From Sorangium cellulosum So0157-2 (lineage in GTDB: Bacteria; Myxococcota_A; Polyangia; Polyangiales; Polyangiaceae), in NCBI RefSeq assembly GCF_000418325.1, contig NC_021658.1, positions 1,674,001-1,738,000 of the forward strand: 64,000 nt of DNA, given 5' to 3'. The notes under the pieces were generated by a model. That model ran no database searches, was not told where the DNA came from, and saw only the letters and a program-made list of their open reading frames with translations. Made by a program: the position numbers and the translations under genes. Each line of letters begins with the position of its first letter. Positions within the stretch are counted from its first letter, which is position 1. Of the stretch, positions 31,150-40,261 are shown in pieces.

Positions 31150-31652
31150 GGGACTTGCATGCTATCAGGACGTCAGAAGCTGGATCCAGCGTTCATGGCC
31201 GAGGACTCGGCGAGCTTGGCCGTGTCCGGAGCTCCCTGTCAGGCGCACCTAGAGCGCGGTCCGCGCGGGCGCCGGGCGCCGCTGGTCAGCGCCGCGCGCG
31301 CCGCGAAAAGCCTTCAAATCGGCGCGATCTCGACGGCGCGCCGCCGCCGCGCTCGCGGCTTGACACCACCGCGACGAGCGCTAAGCCGCGCGACGCGATC
31401 GCTCTTGCTGCGAGCGTGGCCGCGGCGCACCTGCGCTCGCGGCGAGGGGTGCGGCTCCTCCGCGCGCACACAAGTGCTCGGGTGTGGGGGGCCCGGCGCG
31501 GGCCGTCCCGGTCGGCGCCGCGTGAGGCGGAGCGCGGCGCGCCGGCGATCGTCCGTCGAGGCGCGCGGTGCGCCGCGCGCGCTCCACGCGGCAGAGAGCC
31601 CGCCTGGGATCGCGGGCTCGCGCGGGCGAGCGAGGCCGGCGGCCCGGCCGGC
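31150..31652. other. 503-bp intergenic region without a supported gene
   Basis: Neither strand shows a convincing ORF, tRNA or repeat. A TTGACA at 31360-31365 followed after 16 bases by TAAGCC is promoter-like on the plus strand, but no plus-strand gene follows. Confidence 0.5.
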
Positions 31653-32273
31653 TCAGGGGCGCGGCGCGCCGATCGCGACGGGGTGAACGGTCAGCGTCAC
31701 GAACCGCGTGCGGCGCTCGTGGCTCGAGAACGCGCTCGCGGCGACGGGGATCCCGTGCCGCAGCGCCACGGCCACGTGCGGGCCCGGGTCGACCCGGATC
31801 GCGCGCGATGGCTGCGCCACCTCGCCGTCGAGCAGCAGCGTCACGCCCTCGGTCGCGCCGGCGAGGTTCAGCACGATGCGGGGCATCCGCCCCTCGAGGT
31901 CCTGGAGGCGCGCGTCGATCTCGGCGAGCACCGCGGGCGCCGCGGCCCGCGCCGTGACGCGCGCGTCCTGGTACGTCCGCTCGGCCGTCCGCAGCCGGCC
32001 GAGCCGCTCGTGGCAGAGGCCGATGTGGAACGCCACGTTCGCCGTGGGCCGATGGCGGGCGATCGCCTCGAACCGAGCGAGCGCGTCGGCCCAGCGTCCG
32101 GCGCCCTCGAGCGTCAGCCCCTGCGCGAACTGGAGCCGGAGCGCGCGCGTCGCGCCGTCGTCCTGCGCGCGGACCCAGGGCGCCGAGAGCAGCGCCCAGG
32201 CAGCGAGCCCGAGCGCGGCGGCGCGCCGGCGGGAGCGCGCGCAGAGAGCGGGGATCCGTGCGGCGCCGCTCAT
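31653..32273 (-). CDS. TPR/PEGA-like secreted protein coupled to kinase
   Basis: The 206-residue product has a signal peptide (LGLAAWALLSAPWVRA), a TPR-like stretch (FAQGLTLEGAGRWADALARFEAIARHRPTA) and a C-terminal PEGA-like region (GVTLLLDGEVAQPSRAIRVDPGPH), a fold thought to bind surface polysaccharide or protein. Its ATG overlaps the TGA of the upstream kinase (TGATG), implying coupled translation and a shared pathway. Confidence 0.8.
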   Translation of the reverse strand: MSGAARIPALCARSRRRAAALGLAAWALLSAPWVRAQDDGATRALRLQFAQGLTLEGAGRWADALARFEAIARHRPTANVAFHIGLCHERLGRLRTAERTYQDARVTARAAAPAVLAEIDARLQDLEGRMPRIVLNLAGATEGVTLLLDGEVAQPSRAIRVDPGPHVAVALRHGIPVAASAFSSHERRTRFVTLTVHPVAIGAPRP

Positions 32274-33712
32274 CAGAACCCGGGGCTCGTGATGCGGGAT
32301 CTCGAGGCGCCGCGCGGCGCCTGCGAGCGCGGGGGCTTGTCCTCCGGCGCCGCCGTGATCTCGGGGCCGCCCGGGTCCGCCGAGGCGAAGCCCATCGCGC
32401 CGCCGCGGCCCCGGGCCTTGCCGGCGGGCGCGTGCGGCGCGCGCGGCGCGTCGACCCCCGCCGCCCCTGGCGCGCCCGCGCCGCGCCGCCACGCGCCGCT
32501 CTCGGCGAAGGCCGCGGCCAGCACGGGGCGGAGGCTCTCGCGCGCCGCGCTCCCGGCCTCCTCGTCCGTCGGCTCGCGCAGCGCGGCCGAGCTGAGCGCC
32601 GCCGCCGCCGCGAGCACCGCCGCGCCCCCGATCCGGAGCGCCGTGATCGCCCGCGCGCGCCGCGGCGCGTCCGGCGGCGCGCCGCGCGGCGCGCTCCCGA
32701 GCGTCGTCGCCTCGCGCCACCGGGGCGCCCGCGCGCCCGAGGTCCAGAGCCGCCCGAGGGCGCGGAGGGCGAGCCGCGGGGGCGCGGCGAGCGCGCCGCG
32801 GGGGCGCGTCGTCTCGAGCGACCGCCGACCCACGGACGCCGGCGAGAGGATCACGATCGGCGCGGGCGCGCTCGCGCCGACGTCGTCGAGCGCGGCCGTC
32901 AGATCGGCGCGCAGCGAGGCCGCGTCCGGGTAGCGCCGCGCCGGGTCCTTCTCGAGGCAGCGGGCGGCGATCTTCCGGAGCCGCTGCGGGACGGAGGGCG
33001 GGAGCGGCGCGGGCTCGGTCTCGAGGATGCGCCGGAGGACCGCGTGGTGGTTGCCCCCCCGGAACGGCTGCGCGCCGCTGAGCGCCTCGTAGAGCATCAC
33101 GCCGACCGCCCAGATGTCGGCGCGCGCGTCGATGGTGCGCTTGCCCAGGGCCTGCTCCGGGCTCATGTACGAGGGCGTCCCGAGCAGCTGCCCGTCGACG
33201 GTGATCGCGTCGCCCGCGTCCGTGAGCTGGCTGATGCCGAAGTCGACGATCTTCGGGACGATCCCCTCGCCGGGGACCATGGCCATCACGATGTTCTCCG
33301 GCTTGATGTCGCGGTGCACGACGCCCTCGGCGTGGGCGGCCGAGAGCCCGCAGCAGACCTCGATGAGGACGGGCACGACCTCCTCGGGCGGCAGCGGCCG
33401 GCTCGGGACGAGGCGATCCGCGAACGGCGAGCCCCGCAGGAGCTCCAGGGCGAGGAAGAGGTAGCCCTCGTCCGGGAGCTCCCCGGCGTCGACCACGCCG
33501 ACGATGTTCCGGTGCTGGAACTTGCCGATGATCTTCGCCTCGCGGATGAACCGCGCGACGACCTGGTCGTCCCGGAGCGCCGGGGACAGCTTGAGCGCGA
33601 CGTCCCGGCCGATGAGCTCGTGGCGAGCCCACCAGACGCTCGCCATCCCGCCCGAGCCGATCGGCCGAATCAGTCGGAAGCGACCTCCTGCGACGTCCCC
33701 GGCATGCAGCAT
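32273..33712 (-). CDS. Ser/Thr protein kinase
   Basis: The 479-residue protein starts with an intact kinase domain (about 11-275): GSGGMASVWWA, VALKLS, HRDIKPEN, DFGISQ, YMSPEQ. A hydrophobic segment near residue 365 (IGGAAVLAAAAALSSAAL) precedes an Ala/Arg-rich tail. GAAGGGGG three bases before the ATG sets the start. It overlaps the PEGA-like gene downstream. The kinase probably senses or signals at the membrane with that partner; no target is visible. Confidence 0.9.
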   Translation of the reverse strand: MLHAGDVAGGRFRLIRPIGSGGMASVWWARHELIGRDVALKLSPALRDDQVVARFIREAKIIGKFQHRNIVGVVDAGELPDEGYLFLALELLRGSPFADRLVPSRPLPPEEVVPVLIEVCCGLSAAHAEGVVHRDIKPENIVMAMVPGEGIVPKIVDFGISQLTDAGDAITVDGQLLGTPSYMSPEQALGKRTIDARADIWAVGVMLYEALSGAQPFRGGNHHAVLRRILETEPAPLPPSVPQRLRKIAARCLEKDPARRYPDAASLRADLTAALDDVGASAPAPIVILSPASVGRRSLETTRPRGALAAPPRLALRALGRLWTSGARAPRWREATTLGSAPRGAPPDAPRRARAITALRIGGAAVLAAAAALSSAALREPTDEEAGSAARESLRPVLAAAFAESGAWRRGAGAPGAAGVDAPRAPHAPAGKARGRGGAMGFASADPGGPEITAAPEDKPPRSQAPRGASRSRITSPGF

Positions 33713-33845
33713 GTGCCCCCTTCGCCCATCGCGCGTGAGAAGCCTTCACGCCGATCGGGCACCGAGAGCCGAAAGGCACGAGCAAGGCCACGGGCCCCTC
33801 GATCCGCCGTCGCCGTCGGACGGCGCCGCCCCGGGGACGCGCGCG

Positions 33846-35216
33846 TCAGGGGCGGTAGCGCTCGAGGATCTCGTTCGAGAGCTTCACGCCGAGCTCGCGG
33901 TAGCCGCGGAAGGTCAGGTGGACGCCGTCGCGCGACGCGCGCGGCGGGCGCTCGCGGTACCAGGTCTCGATCGAGCCCCGCCCGCCCATCGCCTCGTAGG
34001 TGTCCCAGAACGCGCAGCCGCCCTCCCGGGCGGCGTCGCGCAGCACGTCCCGGACGACGGGCGTGCGCTCGGGCGCGTCCCTCCGGTCCGTGGGCGCGAG
34101 GACGAGGCAGTCGGCGTCGGGCTCCACCCTGCGCGTGCGCGCGAGCAGCTCGGCGAGCTGCTTCGCGTAGAGGGACGGATCCGTGGTGACGTCGCCCGCC
34201 TCGTTCGTGCCGTACTCCAGCACCACGAGCTCCGGCGAGCGCCGCCCGAGCTCCGCGGCCCAGGCGAGCTCGTTCCACCGCAGCGGCGTCGCCAGGCGGG
34301 CGCCGTTGATGCCGAGCGTGTCGAGCACCACCCCGGGCTTCACCTCCGGATCGGCCTCGACGACGAGCCCGCACAGCTCGGGCGCGCCCGACGGCACGAC
34401 GCCGAGCTTCGTCGCGCCGACGCTCGCGAGCTTCGCGTGCTGCAGCGCCCCGGGGTCGTCGCCCGCGGCGCCGCGGAGGATCTCGCTCGGGCCGCCCTCG
34501 ATCGTCACCGCGAGCTCGTCGGTCGGCGCGCTGGACCGGAAGCACACGTCCCAGAGCAGCCGCGTGGACGGCCCGGCCCCGGTCACGGTGATCTCGGCGC
34601 GCGCCGGGCCCTGATGCGCGCTGAAGAGGATCCCCCCGAGCCCGAAGGCGCCGTCGTCGACCGGCGTGGAGCCGCCCGGCGCCTTCGGGCGGGTCCGCCA
34701 CTTGCCATCGGCCGTGAGCCGCGCGCCGTCGTGGCGGTAGGCGGCGTAGCCGAGGTGCACGAAGCCGACGCCGCCGTCGCCGAAGCGCCGCTGGAGCGCC
34801 GTGCGGACCGCGCCGCTCCAGAAGTCCGCCGCGGCGTGCGAGTCGCCGAGCCAGGCGATGCGCACGTGGTCCTTGCGGCGCCCCTGATCGAGGGCGCGGA
34901 GCGCCGCGAAGAAGTGGGCGTAGGGCCCGTCCTCCGGGCGCAGGAGCTCCAGCTCCGGCGGGCGCGCCAGCGGGGCGTCGCCGACGCGCGGCGCGGCCGG
35001 CGCGGGGGCGGCGGCCTCCGCCGGGCGCGGCGGGGGCGCGGCCGGCGCGGGCGGCGCGGCCCCCACCTCGGGCGACGGCGGCGCGACGTGCTCGCGCGTC
35101 GAGCTGCAGCCGAGCGCCGCGGCCGCGAGCAGCGCCGCGGCGAGGCGGCGCGGCGGCGCGGCGAGGCTGCGCTCCGGGACGTCCGCGCGGGCCGCGGCGC
35201 ACGCTGCGCCGCTCAC
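33846..35216 (-). CDS. SGNH/GDSL-family hydrolase lipoprotein
   Basis: The 456-residue product has a lipoprotein signal (AAALGC). The catalytic core shows WLGDSHAAADFWSG (block I, Ser nucleophile), VVLEYGTNEAG (block III Asn region) and DGVHLTFRGY (block V, Asp-x-x-His), the layout of SGNH esterases such as sugar O-acetylesterases. A beta-rich domain lies between blocks I and III. GTG at 35216 overlaps the TGA of the upstream SDR gene (GTGA). A role in editing acyl groups on an extracellular polymer is an inference. Confidence 0.85.
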   Translation of the reverse strand: MSGAACAAARADVPERSLAAPPRRLAAALLAAAALGCSSTREHVAPPSPEVGAAPPAPAAPPPRPAEAAAPAPAAPRVGDAPLARPPELELLRPEDGPYAHFFAALRALDQGRRKDHVRIAWLGDSHAAADFWSGAVRTALQRRFGDGGVGFVHLGYAAYRHDGARLTADGKWRTRPKAPGGSTPVDDGAFGLGGILFSAHQGPARAEITVTGAGPSTRLLWDVCFRSSAPTDELAVTIEGGPSEILRGAAGDDPGALQHAKLASVGATKLGVVPSGAPELCGLVVEADPEVKPGVVLDTLGINGARLATPLRWNELAWAAELGRRSPELVVLEYGTNEAGDVTTDPSLYAKQLAELLARTRRVEPDADCLVLAPTDRRDAPERTPVVRDVLRDAAREGGCAFWDTYEAMGGRGSIETWYRERPPRASRDGVHLTFRGYRELGVKLSNEILERYRP

Positions 35217-36355
35217 GACAGCGGATCCTCGATGTCGAGCTCGGCGTCCGCGCTGGCCTCGAGCTCCTGGCGCTCGCGCCGCTCGCGGACGCGCTCCTGC
35301 ACGGCGCCGACGAGCACGTCGACGTACGACTCGAAGGGGGGGCAGGCGATCCCGGCGCCGCCGAGCGCGAGGTCGGCGTTCCGGGCGTCGTAGCGCACCG
35401 GGGTCATCAGCTGCTCGACGAAGGCGCGCGGGCTGCGGACGAAGCGCTCGATGCCGGGCGTGCGGAGCAGCGCCTTGGCGAGGTTCGACGGGATGTGGCC
35501 GCGCGCGGCGCGGCGGCCGCTCGCCCGTGCGATGAGGTCGAAGACCCGCCGCGCCGACAGCGGGTGCGGGTCGGCGATGTGGAACGTGCGGCGCGGCGCG
35601 AGCCGGTGCAGGCCGATCGCGTGCGTCGCGCGGACCACGAAGTCGATGGGGACGATGTTGAGCGGCACGTCCCCGCGGCCGGGCATCGGGATCGCCATGT
35701 CGGCCGGCGCCGCCATGATGAGCAGCACGAGCAGGTACAGCCCGTCGAGCCGGTCGATCTCCCCGGTCGCCGAGTCGCCCACCACCGTGGTCGGCCGGAC
35801 CACCGCCGCCGGCACGTGGCGCATCGCCCGCCGCACGAGCACCTCCGCGCGCATCCGCGTCTCCTCCACAGGGTTGCGGAACGCCTGACCCGCCTCGAGA
35901 TCATCCTCGTACACCGTACCGGTGCGATCTCCGGCCACGAACGCGGTCGACTGGTGCACGAGGCACTGGAGCGAGGTGCAGGCCCGGGCGAGCTCGAGCA
36001 CCTCGGCGGTCCCGACGACGTTCTGGGCGTGGGCGGTGCTCCGGTCGGCGCCGGCGTGGCCCACGTGCGCGAGGTGGTGGATCCGGTCGACCTCGCGCGC
36101 GAGCTGCCGGAACTCGGCGCCCGACAGCCCGAGATCCATCGCCGCGACGTCCCCCTCCATCAGCACGACGCGCTCGCGATCCGCCGGCGCGAGCGCGTCG
36201 CGCTCCGCGCTCGCCTGCGCCGACGACTTCGCGAGCACCACGGCATACACGAGCGCGCGCGGCTCCGCCGCGAGGACGTGCTGCAGCATCTTCCGCGCGA
36301 TGAACGAGGGGAAGCCGGTGATGAGCACCACGCTGTCGTAGCCGGGGCGAGGCAT
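35213..36355 (-). CDS. NAD(P)-dependent SDR, thioester-reductase/male-sterility-like
   Basis: The 380-residue protein begins VVLITGFPSFIARKM, a variant of the Rossmann TGxxGxxG loop (TGFPSFIA). It continues with MEGDVAAMDLGLS (adenine contact), HLAHVGHAG, HQSTAFVAGD and VVRPTTVVGDSATGEIDR, matching extended SDRs of the NAD_binding_4 type (acyl-CoA or thioester reductases). The catalytic Tyr-x3-Lys is not obvious (RNPVEETRMRAE occupies that region), so activity is uncertain. The ATG is seven bases after TAAGCT, suggesting a leaderless mRNA. It is coupled to the SGNH hydrolase. Confidence 0.7.
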   Translation of the reverse strand: MPRPGYDSVVLITGFPSFIARKMLQHVLAAEPRALVYAVVLAKSSAQASAERDALAPADRERVVLMEGDVAAMDLGLSGAEFRQLAREVDRIHHLAHVGHAGADRSTAHAQNVVGTAEVLELARACTSLQCLVHQSTAFVAGDRTGTVYEDDLEAGQAFRNPVEETRMRAEVLVRRAMRHVPAAVVRPTTVVGDSATGEIDRLDGLYLLVLLIMAAPADMAIPMPGRGDVPLNIVPIDFVVRATHAIGLHRLAPRRTFHIADPHPLSARRVFDLIARASGRRAARGHIPSNLAKALLRTPGIERFVRSPRAFVEQLMTPVRYDARNADLALGGAGIACPPFESYVDVLVGAVQERVRERRERQELEASADAELDIEDPLS

Positions 36356-36526
36356 CGACCAGAGCTTACCGCAGCGGTGCGCCTGCTCCGCAGCTTTCCG
36401 CTGACGCCGCCTCGGACGCGCGCGGAGCGACGGGGGCGTATGGCGGCGGCGCGCGCCGGGCCCCGGCCGGGGTCGCGCGCCGCCGCGGCGCCGAGGGCTT
36501 CCCCTATCCCCGACCGCGGCCCCACG

Positions 36527-36532
36527 TATAAT
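36527..36532 (+). promoter_or_regulatory. Perfect TATAAT box upstream of kinase gene
   Basis: TATAAT sits seven bases before TTG 36540 and ten before ATG 36543. No good -35 element is visible. Confidence 0.45.
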
Positions 36533-36539
36533 CGCCCGG

Positions 36540-39500
36540 TTGATGCGCCCGGGAGTCACGGTCGCGGACCGTTTCAGGATCGAGGGCCTGGCGGGATCGG
36601 GCGGGATGGGCTCGGTGTACCGGGCCACCGACCTGACCGACGACAGCCCGGTCGCGCTGAAGATCCTGCACCGCGCGGATGAGCATCAGGAGCGGCGGCT
36701 CGAGCGCGAGGCGCAGCTGCTCGCCGGGCTGCGCCATCCGGGGATCGTCCGCTACGTCGCGCACGGGGTCACCGCGGATCAGCAGCGGTACCTCGCGCTC
36801 GAGTGGCTCGACGGCGAGGATCTCGCCGCGCGCGTGGCGCGCGCGCGGCTCAGCGTGGACGGCGCGGTGACGCTGCTGGAGCGCCTCGCGGGCGCGCTCG
36901 GCGCGGCGCACGAGCGCGGCATCGTCCACCGCGACGTCACGCCCGGGAACATCTTCCTGCCGGGCGGCGCGCTGGAGGGCGCCAAGATCGTCGATTTCGG
37001 CATCGCCCGCGCCGGCGCCGGCGCGGGCGCGGGGGCCTCCGCGGGGCTGCCCGCGCGCGGGCACGACGGCGGCGTCCTCCGGGACGGCGAGGGCGGGCGC
37101 AACGGGGTGACGCTCGGGACGCCGGGGTACATGGCGCCCGAGCAGGCGCGCGGCGACGCGCACGTGGACGCCCGCGCGGACGTGTTCTCGCTCGGGTGCG
37201 TGATCTGGAACTGCCTCACCGGCCGGCCGCCCTTCGCCGGGGACCAGGTGATGGCGATCCTGGCGAAGGCCGCCCTCGTGGGCCCGCGCCGGCTCTCGGA
37301 GCTGCGACCCGACGTGCCCGCCGCGCTCGACGAGCTGGTCGCGTGGATGCTCGAGAAGGACCCGGACGGCCGCCCGCGGGACGGGAACGAGGTGCTCGCG
37401 AGCGCGGCGCAGCTCCGCGTCGCCCGCGAGCAGGCCAGGGATCCCGGCGAGAGCGGCACGCCGAGCACGAGGCCCCGGGCGCTGGCCGAGAGCGCCGCGG
37501 GCGAGCCGCGGCTCATCAGCGTGGTGCTCATCCACGGCGCGCTCCCTGGCGACGGCGCGGGCGCCGGGCCCGGCGCGCCGGGCGCCGCTCGGCCGCCGCC
37601 GCAGCTCCAGGAGCCCGCGCCGAGGGCCGCGACCGAGGCGGCGGTCCGGGCCGCGGTCGCGCCGTTCGGAGGGCGCGTCGACCGGCTCGCCGCCAGGTGG
37701 CTCCTCGTCACGATCCCGGGCGAGGCGGAGCTGCTGGCGGAGCCGCTGCGCCCCGCCGGGGCGCAGGCGAGGGCGCCGACGGACCAGGCGGCGCACGCGG
37801 CGCGCTGCGCGCTCGCGCTGCGCGCGCTGCTGCCCGCGGACGTCTCCATCGCGCTCGCGACGGGCCAGGACGTCGCCGCCGGCCGCTGGCCGGCGCGGCA
37901 GGTGATCGATCGCGCCGCGGCGCTGCTCGGCGCCCGCCCGCGCGCCGGGGGCGAGCGCGCGGCGGCCGGCGGGAGCGACGGGAGCGACGGCGCCCCGCCG
38001 CGCGGCGGCGTGCTGATCGACGACGTGACGGCCGGCCTGCTCGCGCTCGGCCGCGGCGAGGTGGAGCGCCTCTTCCCGGAGCTCTGCGCCGGCGCGGGCC
38101 TCGCCGAGCCTCGGCCCGGCGAGCGCTCTCCCGGCGCCTCGGGGCAGCTCGCCCGCGAGGCGCTCGCGCCGGGCGCCGCGGCGGAGGCGCGCGCCGACGG
38201 CCGCGCGCCGGTGCGCGCGTTCTACCTCGAGGAGCTGATCCGGTCGGTCGCCCGCGGCGACGCCGAGGGCTCGCCCGAGACGGTGCTCGCGATGGCGCAC
38301 GCCCGCCTCGACGATCTGCACCCGGCGGTGCGCCGCATCCTCCGCGCGGCGAGCATCTTCGGCGAGGCGTTCTGGCGCGGCGGCGTGACCGCCCTGCTCG
38401 GCGGGGCGCAGGGCGCGCAGGACCTGGACAGGTGGCTCCTCGAGCTCGCCGCGCGCGCGCTCATCGAGCGGCGGCCCGCGTGCAGGTTCCCGGGCGAGGA
38501 GGAGTACGCCTTCCGGCACGCGCGCCTCCGCGAGGCCGCGTACGCGACGCTCACCCGGGGCGACCGGCTCCTCGGCCACCGGCTCGCGGGCGCGTGGCTC
38601 GAGGAGGCCGGGGAGCGCGACGCGATCGCGCTCGCGGAGCACTTCGACCACGGCGGAGAGCACGGCCGGGCGATGCAGTGGTTCCTGCGCGGCGCCGAGC
38701 AGGCGCTCGAGCGCGGCGATCTCGCCGCGGCGATCGCGCTCGCGGAGCGGGGCGCGCGGCACGGCGACCTCTGCGATCGGCTCGCGGGCGAGGAGCCCTC
38801 CGGGGAGCAGGGCGCCCCGGCCGGCCCGAGCGGCGCGCGCGAAGGCGACACGCTGAGCGCGCTGCGCCTGGTCCAGGCGGAGGCGCACCGCTGGCGCGGC
38901 GAGTTCGAGCAGGCCCAGCGCTGCGCGGCCCAGGCGGCGCGGCGCTTGCCCCGCGGCGCGCCGCTCTGGTTCCGCGCCGCCGACGAGCTGATGAGCGCGA
39001 GCGGCCGGAGGGGCGACTACGTGCTCACGACCTCCTGGGCGAAGGAGGTCGCCGCGTGCGGCGGCGCCGCGGCCGCGGAGGGCGCCCCCGGCGACGCGGG
39101 GGCGCCCGGGAGCGCGCCGCCCGGGAGCGCGCCGCCCGGGAGCGCGCCACCTGGGAGCGCGCCGGCCGGGGCCCGCATCGCCGCGGACATCCGATCGGCG
39201 CACGTCATCGCCCTGTGCTCGGCGGCGCGCCAGCTCTTCCCCGCGGGGCGCTACGCCGAGGCCGACGCGCTGATCGCCCGGGTCCGCGCCCTCGCGGGGG
39301 ATCTCGCGACCCTCGCGCCGCGCGCCGCGGCCGAGGTGCACCGGCTGCGCGGCGCGCGGGCGCGGCACCTCGGCGATCCCGCGGGCGACGTGGCGGGCTA
39401 CGCGGCCGCCGTCGACGCGTTCGAGCGGGCCGGCGACGTCCGCGACGCGTGCAACGCGCGCGTCAGCCTCGGCTTCGCGCTCCTCGAGCTCGGCGACTTC

Positions 39501-40169
39501 GAGCGGGCCGGCGAGGAGCTCACCGCCGCGCTCGCGGCGGCCGAGCGCATGGGGCTGCGCACCGTCGCCACGCGCGCCCGGCAGAACCTCGGCCGCGTGC
39601 TCGCGGCCAGCGGCCGGCTCGACGACGCGCTCGCGCTCTCGCGGCAGGTCATCCTGGAGGCCCGCGCGCAGGGCAACCTGCGCTTCGAGGGCGGCTCCCG
39701 CATCTACGCCGCCCTCATCGCCCACGCGGCCGGCGACTTCGCCGCGGCCGAGTCCGACGCCCGCGACGCCGCGGAGCTCCTCCAGGTCGTGCCCCCCGCC
39801 CGCGCCGGCGCGCTCGCCGCGCTCGCGCGCGCCCTCTCCGCCCAGGGGCGCGCCGACGCCGCGCTCTCGGCGGCGCGCGAGGCCGAGGGCATCCTCGCGC
39901 GCTACGGCGGCATCGAGGAGTTCGAGTCGCTCGTCCTCGTGGCCGTCGTCGAGGCGGCGCGCGCCGCGGGCGACGTCGAGGGCGCCCGCGCCGCCGCGGC
40001 CCGGGGCCGCGACCGGCTCCTCGCCCGGGCCGCGGAGATCCCGGAGCCCGCCCTGCGCGAGAGCTTCCTGCACCGCGTCCGCGAGAACGCGATGCTGCTC
40101 TCGCTCGCGCGCATCTGCCTCGGGGAGTCCGCCGGGGTCGCCGCGGCCCGCCGCTCCACGAGGCACTGA
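36540..40169 (+). CDS. Ser/Thr kinase fused to cyclase-like and TPR regions; ATPase core absent
   Basis: The 1209-residue protein has a kinase (about 8-290) with GSGGMGSVY, VALKIL, HRDVTPGN (Thr for the catalytic-loop Lys), DFGIAR and YMAPEQ. Residues about 320-500 resemble a degenerate class III nucleotide cyclase (FGGRVDRLAARWLLVTIPG, IALATGQDVAAG). From about 560 (FYLEELIRSVAR, ILRAASIFGEAFWRGGV) it matches the C-terminal part of the AAA/STAND ATPase seen in kinase/cyclase fusions, followed by TPR repeats. No Walker A motif is present, so the ATPase core seems deleted. A 15-bp repeat (APPGS)n lies at 39105-39170. TTG 36540 or ATG 36543 may be the start. Confidence 0.85.
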   Translation: MMRPGVTVADRFRIEGLAGSGGMGSVYRATDLTDDSPVALKILHRADEHQERRLEREAQLLAGLRHPGIVRYVAHGVTADQQRYLALEWLDGEDLAARVARARLSVDGAVTLLERLAGALGAAHERGIVHRDVTPGNIFLPGGALEGAKIVDFGIARAGAGAGAGASAGLPARGHDGGVLRDGEGGRNGVTLGTPGYMAPEQARGDAHVDARADVFSLGCVIWNCLTGRPPFAGDQVMAILAKAALVGPRRLSELRPDVPAALDELVAWMLEKDPDGRPRDGNEVLASAAQLRVAREQARDPGESGTPSTRPRALAESAAGEPRLISVVLIHGALPGDGAGAGPGAPGAARPPPQLQEPAPRAATEAAVRAAVAPFGGRVDRLAARWLLVTIPGEAELLAEPLRPAGAQARAPTDQAAHAARCALALRALLPADVSIALATGQDVAAGRWPARQVIDRAAALLGARPRAGGERAAAGGSDGSDGAPPRGGVLIDDVTAGLLALGRGEVERLFPELCAGAGLAEPRPGERSPGASGQLAREALAPGAAAEARADGRAPVRAFYLEELIRSVARGDAEGSPETVLAMAHARLDDLHPAVRRILRAASIFGEAFWRGGVTALLGGAQGAQDLDRWLLELAARALIERRPACRFPGEEEYAFRHARLREAAYATLTRGDRLLGHRLAGAWLEEAGERDAIALAEHFDHGGEHGRAMQWFLRGAEQALERGDLAAAIALAERGARHGDLCDRLAGEEPSGEQGAPAGPSGAREGDTLSALRLVQAEAHRWRGEFEQAQRCAAQAARRLPRGAPLWFRAADELMSASGRRGDYVLTTSWAKEVAACGGAAAAEGAPGDAGAPGSAPPGSAPPGSAPPGSAPAGARIAADIRSAHVIALCSAARQLFPAGRYAEADALIARVRALAGDLATLAPRAAAEVHRLRGARARHLGDPAGDVAGYAAAVDAFERAGDVRDACNARVSLGFALLELGDFERAGEELTAALAAAERMGLRTVATRARQNLGRVLAASGRLDDALALSRQVILEARAQGNLRFEGGSRIYAALIAHAAGDFAAAESDARDAAELLQVVPPARAGALAALARALSAQGRADAALSAAREAEGILARYGGIEEFESLVLVAVVEAARAAGDVEGARAAAARGRDRLLARAAEIPEPALRESFLHRVRENAMLLSLARICLGESAGVAAARRSTRH

Positions 40170-40183
40170 GAGGCCCTGACGCG

Positions 40184-40216
40184 CCGCCGCGCCGCGCCGC
40201 AGCGCGCGGCGGTTTT
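40184..40216 (+). terminator. Intrinsic terminator after the kinase fusion gene
   Basis: A 9-bp GC stem (CCGCCGCGC at 40184-40192, GCGCGGCGG at 40204-40212) is followed by TTTT at 40213-40216. Confidence 0.6.
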
Positions 40217-40249
40217 GCAGGTTCGTGGTCGACCGCGGCAGGAAGGCGC

Positions 40250-40255
40250 TACGGT
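40250..40255 (+). promoter_or_regulatory. TACGGT -10 box of a leaderless lipoprotein gene
   Basis: TACGGT ends six bases before the GTG at 40262, the same spacing as at 3633, 6492, 13902 and 18439. No clear -35 hexamer. Confidence 0.4.
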
Positions 40256-40261
40256 TCGGTC

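Noticed and set aside
31150..31652. Possible tRNA or small RNA in a 503-bp gap
   Set aside because: No cloverleaf, TTCGA loop or terminator could be found by eye.
36504..40166. 1220-residue open frame antisense to the kinase/TPR gene
   Set aside because: Arg/Gly/Ala-rich shadow; the sense strand carries clear kinase motifs.
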